Part shown: piece after piece, positions 38,801 to 50,313 of the stretch
Position numbering within the stretch: position 1 is the stretch's first letter
Layout: each line of letters opens with the position of its first letter
DNA from: Monosiga brevicollis MX1
Lineage: Eukaryota > Opisthokonta > Choanoflagellata > Craspedida > Salpingoecidae
Reading direction: 5' to 3'
DNA length: 64,000 nucleotides
Assembly (NCBI RefSeq): GCF_000002865.3
Contig: NW_001865039.1
Coordinates: 1,730,341 to 1,794,340, forward strand
Position numbers and translations under genes: made by a program
The notes under the pieces: model-generated
The model's input: only the letters and a program-made list of their open reading frames with translations
Told to the model about the DNA's origin: nothing
Database searches by the model: none

Positions 38801-41800
38801 AGGCTTGCCAGGAGGTTAGTTTTGTCGGCACGTGTAGAAATGCACGCACACCACACTGACCAATAGCTGACTCACGATATGGCACGCGAGCAGAAACTAC
38901 GTGAGTCGTCGATTGAAAAGCAGCGTATGCTGTTCCAAAACCGCTCCCTCAAACGCCGTTCCGCGTCCAACCTGGCTGAAACCAGCAATAACCAAGAGGC
39001 GGTCATCGCTGAGAAACGGTTCGTAGTCAACACTTTATCCACACCTGATTCGTTTTTGTTTGTTTGTTTGTTTTTTGTTTTTTGTTTTGTTTTGTTTTGT
39101 TTTTTGATCACTGATCTGCCTGGGGCTCAACCCTTGTTTTCCCACGCGAGTGCAGCAAACTGCAAGATCAAATTGACGAATTGCAAGCCGAGCTGGACAT
39201 CATGAAGCGCAAGCAAGACCGCGCTGTGGACCGTGCAACCCGTGCCGAAACCCAATGCACCGAGCTGGGTGAGAAGGCTGAGCAGTGGCGCAAAAAGTTC
39301 AAGGAGGCTCAGCACAAGCAGCACGAGCTTGAGGAAACACACACGTCCGTTCAAGAAACACTGCAAAAGTAGGCTATCATCCTTTGCTTTCGGCATGCGC
39401 TCGTTCGGTTCGCAGACTTTTTTTTTTTTTTTTCTTTTTTTCTTTTTTTTTTTTTTTTTCTCCGCATCAAGCCATACCGCATTATTCTCACATTGCGCAC
39501 ACCCGCACCATGTCCACAGCAAGGAGAGTACCATCCTTCGTCTCCGCAATCGAACCGCTGAGCTGGAGGAGTCTGTTGATGAGGTAAAGTGCAAGTGCAT
39601 CAACGCACCACTCACCGTTGCCGTTGTTGTCAGACCCTAGCTGTCTGGTTGCTCACAGCCTTGCGGTGCGTCAGATGACCCGTGACCTCCAGCGCATGCG
39701 CTCTGCACAAACACAACAAGATGCTGAGCAAGCGGAGCGCCAGTATGTTTACTCGACCACTTTTTATTGAACTTTGAGTTTGAAGTGCCTTTGCATGCAA
39801 AAGGATCAGAGCTGATTCTAATCGCAACACACAGGATGCAGGAAACGGCTTCACAGCTGGATGCCCTTCGCACCCGTACCACTGAACTGGAGGGCGAGGT
39901 CAAGAAGCGAAACCAAATTATCAATGAACTTCAGGACGGTATGGGCTGCTGGAGACCGCTCGAACATGCAAGACTCTGGCCGCCAGTGTGAGGCGCAGCA
40001 TCTCATTGGTCATGCATGTTTTTTGTTTTTTTTGTTTTTTTTTTTTTTGTTTTTTTTTTTTGTTTTTTTTTTGTTTTTTTCCTTGATCTTTTTGTCTTCA
40101 AAACCACTGTTGAATCGCATAACCCAGCCGTGGATGAACATGTGGACGAAATCACGGTCTTGAACGGCACTGTGGCCAGTCTCAAGCGCCAGCTGCAAGC
40201 CCTAGAGGAGGATGTTGATACTGCGGTCTGCCTTCTCTTTTCCCCCTATCAAGGATCTTCCCAAACGCATTTTCGTCTGACAACGTTGCTTTCTTGCTCT
40301 TGTTCTCTTATGTCGGATAGGATCTGATTGACTTGAAGACCGAGGCAACCGAGGCCAAGGCCAAGGCAGATGCCTTGCAGGAGGAGAAGGAGGAGTTGAC
40401 TGAAAGCCTTGACTCGACGCAAGGCCTTCTGACTCAAGCACGGGAGCGCTGTGAAAAGCTTGAAGTGGAGCTTGCCAAGGTGCAGAACGAGTTGGCTGCC
40501 AAGCAGACCGAGTTTGACGAGAAGGTGGATGAACTGCACCAGGCGCTTGATGAACTTGGCGAGAAGGATGCGCAGTTACAGGAGGCTCATGATGCCGCTG
40601 ACCATGCCGCACCTAACGACGAGCTTGAGATCAAGGTGCGTCGTGTAATCTTGTGAAAACGATGAGCAGGAGGGCGTGGGGATCAAATGACTCTCTGGGT
40701 GACAATTTTGGTCTGGTTGAGCCGACCAACCGCGTTGGTGCAAGCTGCGACCTGCGTCTTCACTCAGAAATGTTTTGGGTTGACGTAGCTCGCTCAAAAG
40801 GAAGAACAACTCGACCAGTTGCGCACCGAGCTGGCCAGCGTGAAGGAGATTGAGGATGACTACCACCAGCTGAAGAAAGAATTTGAAGCTGTGTCGCAGA
40901 CCCTCAAGCGCAAAGAATTGGATCAAGAGAGCGCCGATTATCAGGTTCGTTCAAGACCCGACAATTATTAGCTTGGTAGTTTACTGCACACGCCGCAATA
41001 TGATACACCTCACTTGTTCATGCGATATCTTGAATGTGTAGCTCGAAAGCTTGCAAGAGCGTGTGCGCCAGGCTGAACTCAAACGCAGCGAGGCCGAGGC
41101 CGCCTTGTTGGTGCGTTTGCGGTGCTGCGCCTTCGTTTAGAGATCCAATCCCTTTCGTTTAGCAACCCCCAATGGCTTCAGTGACTGCTGGCTGCGCACG
41201 CATTGCTGTTCCACGCTTTAGGCGCGCACTGAAGCGCTCATCAATGAGCGTGATGCAGCCCGGGAGGAGCGCAACGTCATCAAAGTTATGCACGACCAGG
41301 TGAATGCCCCTCTTCTTCTTGCTTGGTTGGGCATACCATGGTTGTTCTGGGCTACCGATCTTCGCTGGACCTGGCCTCACATCGATGCGTATTGCTGAAA
41401 CTGACAAATTTGACAGCTCATCTTGGACAACCGCAAAATGCGCGAGCAATCCCAAGCCTTGGAGACCAAGGTCCGCCGCCTCGCAAACATGTGGTCTTGT
41501 GTGCTGGATCGTATTAAGCAGGGGACTCATCTGGATGATTTTGCTCGAGCAGTTCAAACGCACTGAAGAGGAGCGCGATGTGCTTGACGCCAAGTATAAA
41601 ATGCTGTCGGGTGAAGTGGAGAAGGGTGGATCTTCTTTGCAGATTCCGCTGAGCCGTGCCGTGACGGCTTCAATCAAACGCCGGGCTCCGCGTGCGCCAA
41701 AGGGCCAGAGTGAGAATGAGCTTCGCCTCAAGGTATGGCAACGTCTTTGATGGTGATGGTGCCCGTGACTAATTTCTCTGCGATGGAGACCGAAAGCATG

Positions 41801-44157
41801 TACGAAGATAAGGAGAAATATGCAATTCGTTTGCTTGCTCATGAGTTGATGGCTGGGTGGGCATGTGCAGTTGGAAGAGGCGCAAAAGCGGCTGGATGAA
41901 AGGCGCCAAGAAAATGAGCATCTTCGTCAAGCGGTTAGTATCCTGCCTGCGGTTCGGATTTGAGTGCAGCCGCCTGTTTTTGGTGCGCCAAATGCATGCC
42001 GGTGAATCTGGATAGGATATCACGACACTTGGGTGAGGGGCGGCGGCCTTTCCGACATCTCTGAGTATCTCTTGCTGGTTGCTTTGCCCATCGCAGATGC
42101 ATGAGCTTGAGGCTGATTTTGAAGAGGCATTGATCAAGCAGCAGGAATTGCAGGCCGCCTTGGATGAATCTCGCGGGCCCGAAGATTCTGAGGATGATCA
42201 GGATGACCCGGCCGGCGTGTCGACGTCGGTTGTGGAGTTGCCTTCAAACCGCTCCAGCGGATCACTTGGAGTGGCTGCTGCTGTTGCCAAAAATCCCGCT
42301 GTTGCGTCGGCCGCTGGATCATCGCTGGTCCGAGTGGAGTCCATCAAACGCAATTCGCTTCCTAACCTCCGCACTTCCAATGCGTCGAGCAGTAACTCCA
42401 TCTCATCTTTCCCCTTGCCGCCCATTGCGGTCCAGCAAGGCAACATGCACGGGTCAGTCTGCTTTGAGGTTCACTGTTGCATGTCACCTGTGGGACAGTG
42501 GCACCATCTCATCCGTTTTGCATCATGTCATGTCCTTGGGCGTTTTGTGTCTGCCAGCTATGTGGAGCGCGTCGGGCCCAAAGGTATCCGCAAGGGGGAC
42601 TGGGAGCAGGTGTTTTTCGTACTTACCGACTTTGAGCTCTTTATCTTTGATCGCAAACCCGTGAGCGAGGATACGGTGCCTCAGTAAGTCGAGCCGTCTG
42701 CATTTCCACCGTAGACCTGAGCATCTTTCGGTTTGCCCACTTGCGTCGGCTCTTCCTGTCCCTCTCCGCCGTTCTGTCTCATTGAAATGCTTGCTCGCAG
42801 CGCTCTATACCCGGTCAAGGCCATTACCCAAGCAGAACCGGTGCAGCGCCAGGATGTTGTGCACGCCCGCGATGAGGACGTGGCCCGGATCTTCAAGGCA
42901 CGCTTCTCTTAGACTTGGGCTTAATCCTGCTTTTCTCTGTCGTCTAGCGGTGCTCACCCAACCCATCTGGGTGATCCGTTTTGGCTTGTTTGGAATAGTT
43001 GGCATTGATTCATGACGACTCGCATTCGAGCTCCACGTTTTCACGTCATGCTGGAGGGAGCTTTGCCATTGGTGCGAGTCTCAAGGGCGCCATGTCCCGT
43101 TCCTCCACGTTTGCTGTGGGTGACAACGGAGGATCTTCTGGCGATAGCAGCCACAATGCCGAGGCCCTGGCAGCCGCCGTCGGCGCTCAGCGCCGAACCG
43201 GTAAAAAGAAGAAAGTACGTGATCGTAGACATGCATGGTGCTTTGAACTGGGACCCTGCGACACGCGACTTGGCTCACCTCTTCTTCTCATCGGGAAAAC
43301 TTTTGGGTAAATTTAGTATGGTGGCCATGATTACGAGCGGGTCGTCGCGAAAAAGGTACGCCTGCGGAATCGGCCCGGCAAGACACATCCCTGCAATCTG
43401 TCCTCTTTGGGGACATGTGGCTTTTGATAATCTGAATGGCACCTCTCATGGTTTGTGGCACTGATGTGGCCGTGACTGGCGTGTGTGCAGGGCACCCAAT
43501 GCTCGTATTGCCACAAACCCATCTCTGCCGGCGTGCTGAACAAGCATTACATGTTCAAGTGTCGCGGTATGTCGTCAATCATTGTCCTGGCTCATGCTTT
43601 GTTACCCTGGGCACATGCGTGCTCATGCTGGTTTGTGGACGAACGGCCCGCGTATTCGATGCCTGCAGCTTGTGGCGATTGCGTGCACGAGAAGGAGCTG
43701 GAGACGGTCACCTATCACCCGCCTTGCTCTGGCGGCCTGCAGAACTTGACCATGATCATCCGTGCTCCATCTGGGACTGGTATGTCGTTGGACTGACTTT
43801 TCGAGGTCACCTCAGACGCTTCCCTGACTTGACATTCATGCTTGGCCATGTGTACTTGGCCGTACCCGTATGCAGCACAACGACAGTGGGTTACGAGCTT
43901 CAGCTATCACCTGCGTCACCGAGCCGACAAGGTGATGGAAGTTACGCGTCGAGGCAGTGGTGTCGAGGCTTTGGCCTCTCGGAACGGATCCGATGTTAGC
44001 TTTGATGTACGAACCATGGTCCCTGCCTGACTTTCCTTCTGACACGAATGGGTATTGCTCGTTTGTAAAGCGCGTGCATCTCATTTTGGCACTCTGTCTG
44101 TCGCTACAGCGCCGCTCCATCCGCTCAACGGCCTCCAGCAAGAGTCAGAATGTGTAA
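35863..44157 (+). CDS. ROCK1: Rho-associated coiled-coil kinase (ROCK-like, AGC family)
   Basis: Span with many short introns. Kinase parts in order: [18 protein letters not shown] (glycine loop), [12 protein letters not shown] (catalytic Lys), [54 protein letters not shown]. The AGC tail contains [19 protein letters not shown] and [10 protein letters not shown] long coiled coil follows (about 38300-42200; heptad-like Glu/Leu/Lys-rich exons). Near 42560-42900 is a PH half ([46 protein letters not shown]). A Cys/His zinc-binding insert follows ([21 protein letters not shown]-x-x-C...H), then the second PH half ([18 protein letters not shown]). A PH split by a C1-type module is specific to ROCK; MRCK and citron kinases have C1-PH-CNH. 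ROCK drives actomyosin contraction downstream of Rho. An AATAAA lies at 44261-44266. Confidence 0.9.
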
Positions 44158-45107
44158 GCGCAACCTCGCTCTAGTCTTTACTAGCTTACAGCTGAATCCA
44201 GCTCGGTGCCCCACTCATCCGTTTTCGAAATGTTTTCTTCGTCGTGTCTCCCCGACTGTAAATAAAACGCGTTGTGGTGGTGGCATGACAGCAAGGAGGT
44301 GAGTGTTTGTGCCATTGCGGTGTTCCCAGCGCCGTCCCTTGCACGTCAAATGGGTTCTCACATTTGCTTGTTTTTTTATCATGTCGCTGGCACTGTCTCG
44401 TCGCCTACTCGTAGCAACATAGTTCTTTGTAATGCGCAACTGTACCATTCGCAAGCACGTGAATGGTTTTTTCTTTTTGCATTGATTTGTACACACATAG
44501 AGGTGCCGGGACCATGTTTGTTTATTTGAAATACATCTGTGGCGCTTCGTTTATCAATCTGCCTACTCTTCACTTTGTTTTGAATCTACTCTCTTGGTAA
44601 CCTGCTCTGATTATTGCTGGCCCCTAAAGTCACAGTGCTTGTGTCCACTATTCTCCCGTATCATTGGCTTTGCGTGTGGAAGTTTTGGTTTTGGTTCCAT
44701 TCTCATTAACATGTAGGTTCAGAAAGCGTCGAATCGAATTAGCACAATAAGAGATTAAAGAGAACGCAAAAAATCTCGCCTTGAAACTTGCTCAAAAATC
44801 TTGGTCGCGGTGAGCGGCTGGTAGAGTGTTTTTTTTTTTTTTTTTAAAAAAAAAGAAAAACATACGTGACTTCGCTTTGATGGCCTTTGCCAAAGGCAGT
44901 TGGTTCGTGGCGGCAGCACATAAATTCGACGAACATGCCATGAGCTTCATCAGGAAGACAACAAAAGCAACAATCTAACACACGAAAACAAACAAAAAAG
45001 ACAAAAAAACAAAAACAAAAAACAAAAACAAAAATAAACAACCAAAAAAAAGTGCAAAATTCCGAAACTCGATCTACTATCTGGACTCCTTTGTTTCCCT
45101 TATTCAG
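44158..45107. other. Convergent intergenic region
   Basis: Lies between the ROCK stop and the LRR-kinase stop. A likely ROCK polyadenylation signal AATAAA is at 44261-44266. The right part is A-rich with AAACAAAAAC-type simple sequence (about 44980-45050) and an inverted T-run/A-run (44828-44855). No gene seen. Confidence 0.55.
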
Positions 45108-48100
45108 TTATTTAGCAACAGAGCAGCGCGCAAGCCGCTGCACGATGCTGGGCAAAGAGGGCCGAAGTTTAACCTCAGTGACCCAACAAGCTTCTAACAG
45201 GTCAATGAGATCTTCAGGAACGTCGGGGCGCAGCTGACGAATGAGCTGCACATCCAAACGGCGCCCGGCTTGAAGAAGCCGGCCGAGGCCCAGCATCAGT
45301 GGACCTTCGTATGGTTCCTCAGCGCTAAACTCTTGGGCCAACAGATCGGGAACCCTCCCTGTCAGGGTCTCCCACATGACGACGGCATACGCAAAAACGT
45401 CGGCAGCAAAGTCACCACTGCGGCGCGTGGCCAGCACCTCAGGGGCCATGTAAGCCGGAGTTCCAACCAGCGTGCTCTGCGTTAACGCCAACTCAGATGA
45501 TTCCAGGTTCTCAGACTCAGGAATGGAGGCCGATATACTGGGAACGCTGTGTCGAAGACTAGCACGAGTGGACCACGAGGTGGACGTTTTTGAGGAAGCC
45601 GCGAAGCGCTCGCGCAGCTTAACTGAGCCGAAATCCGAGACTTTGGCCCGCAAGGAGTCAGTGATGAGGACGTTGCCAGACTTGACATCTCGGTGCGCGT
45701 GGCCCAGCTCGTGAAGATAGCAGAGGCCCGTGGCGATATCGGTCAAGATTTGCAGTCGCTGCTTGGTAGTGAGTGGCTGTCGGTCTGGACCACCCCGTTT
45801 GAGTACCACGCGCAAGGATCCCAGCTGCACAAGCTCCAGCACTAAGAACGGAACCGCGTCCTGGCCATGGAAGCTACCCTCGCCAGCACCAAAAAATCGC
45901 ACCAGCTGTGGGTGACGGGCACGCTGCAAAAAGTCGAGTTCCTTTGCAAAATCTTGCACGGCGGCAGAGCTGGTGATGGCCCGCTTGTTGAGGACCTTGA
46001 CGCACACGTCCAAGCTTTGCCAACGGGCTTGCCAAACCTCACCAAAAGCGCCCGGAGACTCGAGATCGATGCGTTGCACAAGTTCAAGTTCGGGGCGATG
46101 GACGCGCCAGGCCTCCTTGAGTTCGGCAATTTCATCGGCATAAGATGTTGTCAGGAGCATGCGCTCCAGCTCATGCTCCGTCGACAGGGACCGTAGCCCC
46201 AAGACGTGCCACCGCCGCAAGCCCAAGGCAAGCAAGGCGAGCAGAGCCACACAACACAGGGTAATGAGGACCACAAACCATGGTTGCTGCGCGATGGGGG
46301 TTGGTGCCAGAACGCATCGATCACCCGACTGCACATAGCCCGGGGAACATCCGCAAACAAAGCGGTGTGCACCAAACGGGCGAATCTCGGCTTGGTGCTC
46401 ATCGTAGACATGTGACTGATCCTGCTGCAGGCCACATTGCAAGGGACTGTCTTGCATGATAAGGATGGGGAGGTCGGCAAAGCTGCAGACGGGTTGGTTG
46501 GCACCGTCCCGCGCTCGGCACTGATCGGCTTCAGCGTTGCCCACGTAAAGGCGCACTTGCAGCGCCTGGGCCAGAGACCCAATGTCGCTGATGTGATTGT
46601 TGGAAAAGTCCAGGACCTTGGTTCCTGCATCCAGGCAGTGGTGGAGGAGACGTGCCCAGTCGAGCGTGGAATGCACGTGGTTCGCGACGAAAAAGCTGCT
46701 GCCGGCACGCGCACAGAGCAGGGGCGCAAAGTCGAGTCCGGTATCGGACATGTCAAAGATGCTTGCGTTGAGCAGGGTGGCGTCGGTGAGCAGAGGGTTG
46801 CCGGAAACATTGTATGAGTCGAGCGAGAGACTGGGATCGGTCACAACGAGGCTGCGTAGCTGCGTCATGCCATGAACGTCGAGCTGCTGCAGGAGCGACC
46901 GTGCGTCGGGGTTGATGGCGAGAGCACGGGCACGACGAAAGCAGCTGACGCCAAGCTGACGCAAAGCAGTGAGTCCAGATGCGTCGATCCGGGCCTGGGT
47001 CTGGTCTGCGCCCAAGTCAAGGCCGAGGCGCACAAGGCGAGGGTGGTCCTGCCAGCTGATTCCCTGCACATTGGCTCCCCCAAAGTCGAGGGAGAGGAAG
47101 CTCAGACCAGGAGCTGTTTCCAGGTTGACTTGATAGTTGGCTGGACAATCAGCACGCTGTCCTTGTAAATGTTCCAACATTGTCAGGGGACGCAAATTGA
47201 GTTGAAGGGCAGCAAAGCGGTTGTTGGAGAGGTCCAGACTCCGAAGCTGGGGACATGGTACCAGCGCGTCTGATGCCAGCTTTGTGAGGTCGTTGTAGCT
47301 GATGTTGAGCTGCTGCAGCTGCGTCTGCGCATCAAACACACCCGGGAGAAGGGTGGTCAGGTGGTTGTTCTCAAGGGAGAGGATACGTAGTCGGGTCAGG
47401 GCCTGAAAAGCATCGCGAGGGAGAGCGCGTAACTGGTTCGATTCGAGGTACAAGGCTTCGAGAGCCTGAAGATGGTCAAAGATGCCCGCGGGAAGCTCGG
47501 AGAGGGCGTTGTACTGCATACTGAGATGAAACAGGGAGCCCTGATGATCAAAAAAGTGAGCGGGTAGCGTAGTAAGATCGTTGGCATACAGGTACAACAT
47601 CTCCAAATGCGGCAACGAGTTCAAGAGGCCAGCGGGCAGGGCAGTGAGGCGGTTCGATTCCAGGCTGAGGTGCAAGAGCCGGGTGAGCCGAGCAAAAGCG
47701 TCGGCTTGCAGAGCAGAGATGTGGTTGGAGTAGAGGTACAGATACTCGAGGCGGGTTAGGCTATCGAAAGCACCGGTCGGAATGTTGGCGATCAGATTGT
47801 CCTCGAGGCTCAGGTGCACGAGCTGGTGCTGGTCACGGAGGAACTGTGGTGGAAGCACAGTGAGCTGGTTGAAGTAGAGGTAGAGGTACTGCAGGTTGGT
47901 CAGGCCCGAAAGAAAGTTTGGGGCTAAGCTCGTGAGCTCATTGATACCGAGGGATAGGTTGCGGAGATGTACGAGGCCGGTCAGGAAGGTAGCCGGCAGG
48001 GCCGTCAGCTGGTTGCTCTCGACTTTCAGGACCTCGAGGGCTGTGGAGCCCGTCAGGACGTTTGCGGGCAGCGCGGTCAGTTCATTCCCAGAGAGCGAGA

Positions 48101-48991
48101 GGCGACGCAGCCGAGGCCAGTGAGCAAAGGAGTTGCTAGGAATGTCGGTGAGCATGTTGTTGCTGAGATCAAGCTGCTCGATGGCCTGGCTGGCAACGGA
48201 CAAAGCCGTAATGTCAAGTGCAGCGGCCTGCTTTCGCAGGCCCAGGGACGACGGCTGCGTCCAGTTGAGGAAGGTAGCAAGATCTGAGGCATTGGTAAAG
48301 GAGGCCCCAATGTATAGAACGGAGAGACGCTGCGCCCAGGTGCGAATCTGAGAGGTCATATTGGTGGCTTGGATAGAGGCCACAACGGCCGAGAGGTCCG
48401 CTTGCACGAGCGTGGCACGGGCCGTGGTGTTGAGCAAGGCCGCTGAGATGAGGCAATCTGCTGTCCAATCTTTGGACCAGACCACGGCAAATTCATCATC
48501 GCGGACCGCATCGTCAAAGCCAGACGGTATGTCCAGGGACGGCCGGATGGTGCTCCAGGGCTCCAGCCTCCAAGGGCAGGGCGCGGTGCGACGCGCACGA
48601 AGCTGGTCCGTCCATGGGTCTAGAATAGCTGACACCTGCCAGCATAGAACCCATGAGCAAGAATGCAAACATGCAAACAAGCCTGCAACGCCAGCAAGTC
48701 CGGGTAAAGTTCTCGAAGCTGGCTCAATGGCGCCGCACGCAAACTTGCCCTTACCTCGTGGTGTGACGGTGCGGACTGATTAAGCACGGGTTGGAGAGGC
48801 GCCAAGCCCGAGCAGAGCTCACCAAGAGCAAAGCGCAGCGAGGCATCTAAAACCATGTCCGGAGAGAGGCTTTGCCAACGCGCACAGGTGGTGCCTAGCT
48901 GCGTGGCCACACGCTCCTCAGCAGCGACGATGACCATCTCGAGCAGCAGCAGCAGCAGCGCAGCTGGCCACCGCATGCTCAATGTGGCCAT
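45108..48991 (-). CDS. Leucine-rich-repeat receptor kinase of the TKL type
   Basis: Two exons. Exon 1 starts at 48991 (MATLSMRWPAALLLLLLEMV, a signal peptide). A GT-AG intron at about 48634-48755 joins ...PSHHE to VSAILDPWTDQL. The ectodomain has about 20 LRRs (pattern LEVLKVESNQLTALPATFLT) between about 46900 and 48200. A Cys-bearing membrane-proximal segment (FVCGCSPGYVQSGDRCV) precedes a membrane helix (WFVVLITLCCVALLALLALG). The kinase follows: SPGAFGEVWQARW in place of a full GxGxxG loop, VCVKVL Lys, HAHRDVKSGNVLI, VSDFGSVKL, GTPAYMAPEV, and C-terminal LRPSLPSIVQRL. HRDVKxxN plus these features suggest a TKL-type Ser/Thr or dual-specificity kinase rather than a classical tyrosine kinase. 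The catalytic Lys, HRD and DFG are intact, so it is probably active. Confidence 0.9.
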
Positions 48992-50313
48992 GCTGATCAC
49001 GCCAACGCCCAACGGCGCTATGCCCTGTGCTTTTGTTTTCTACCAATCAAGCAGACATTCTTTCGCCCAACAGCAAGCCCAGCCCCCAGCCCCCAGCTCC
49101 CGGTTCCACGTCAAGGCGGCAGCACACACGGCAGCCAGGCGAAGCGGAATGCGCGTTTTTTTTTTTTTTTTTCTCCAAAAACGAGCAAGGGCGCTGGCTT
49201 GCTTGCGACACCTGTGAGGGTGTATTGAAAATACCGTTTATATAAGGAGGGTTGAGTTTATTTTGGATCAGTCGGCTGCAGTGGAAGCGTAAGTTAATGT
49301 TGGCTACATGCGGGTTTTTGCAGATGTATTCGAGAATGAAGAGTAAGCTTATGGTGCAGTTTGAGTAGATGTTGTTGCGCATCAAGTCGACTGCCTTGAG
49401 GGCTGCCGCGCTCGCTCGCTCAGTCGGCTCGCCGAGAACTCGTTTGATTCCGATGCCCCTTTTTCAGGCCACATCCGCCGGCTGTTGCTTCGACATGGAC
49501 ACCTGGACGTACCTACACGCACAATGTCAGCTTCATGTTCATCATCACGACCTCAGGGTGCCCCCAACCGAACCCCCGACGTTCAAGTCATCACGCTCCA
49601 ACGTCAACCAGAGCTCACGTCTCGTCTCTTTTGACGTTGAGGGGTGGTGGTGCCCTTGACACCAATTGTGCCCCAAGCCACCCCTTCGTGACATGAGACT
49701 GCCCCCGAACAAGCCACTTCTTGCTAGCCAGCTGCGAGAATGCACCAGCTTACTGCGTGCAAGCAAGTGAATCTGCATGTACGCAACTGATGAACGCGAG
49801 CGACGCGAGCGTGTGTCTACCGAAAAGGTGCATGCACGCACATATCGCCTGCGCCGAACGACCGTTGGAACGATTCAATCATCATCAAAGGCTTTGTCGT
49901 ATTCGTTGGTGGTCACCCCCTCCCATGCTGGAATCGGAGGAGAGGGGGAGTGTCCCTTCCCTTCCGCGCCTCATGGCATACCCGAGCGCGACTCGCTTGT
50001 GTCCTCTTGCCTGCTGGTGGGGTCCGGCCCATTGCAGCGCTCACAAAGGCTGAGGTTGTTGGTCTCCCCACATGCAATGCTTTTATTTTTTTTCTCTTTC
50101 CTTGAGACATCCGCTCGCGCCCTTGCTCCGGCGACTTGCCTCTCGACGAGTTTGCGGTGCGCGCTCGACGCTGCCCCAGACTCATCCCCCCTCGTAGACC
50201 GCCGAGCAAGTGTGAAACTGGGACACCCCAAAAGCTTTCTGTCTTGGCCGGGCTTCTTGCCACTTGCCATCTTGTCTTTTATTGAAGGCCGTGCCCTTCA
50301 GCGTCACGGCACC
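48992..50313. other. Divergent intergenic region between LRR-kinase and lectin genes
   Basis: 1.3 kb without a supported gene. It contains a T-run at 49157-49173, a GCTCGCTCGCT run near 49409-49420, and moderately AT-rich sequence at 49220-49380. It probably contains both promoters. A plus-strand frame open from 49777 leads into the lectin gene, but the signal peptide at 50314 marks the likelier start. Confidence 0.5.
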
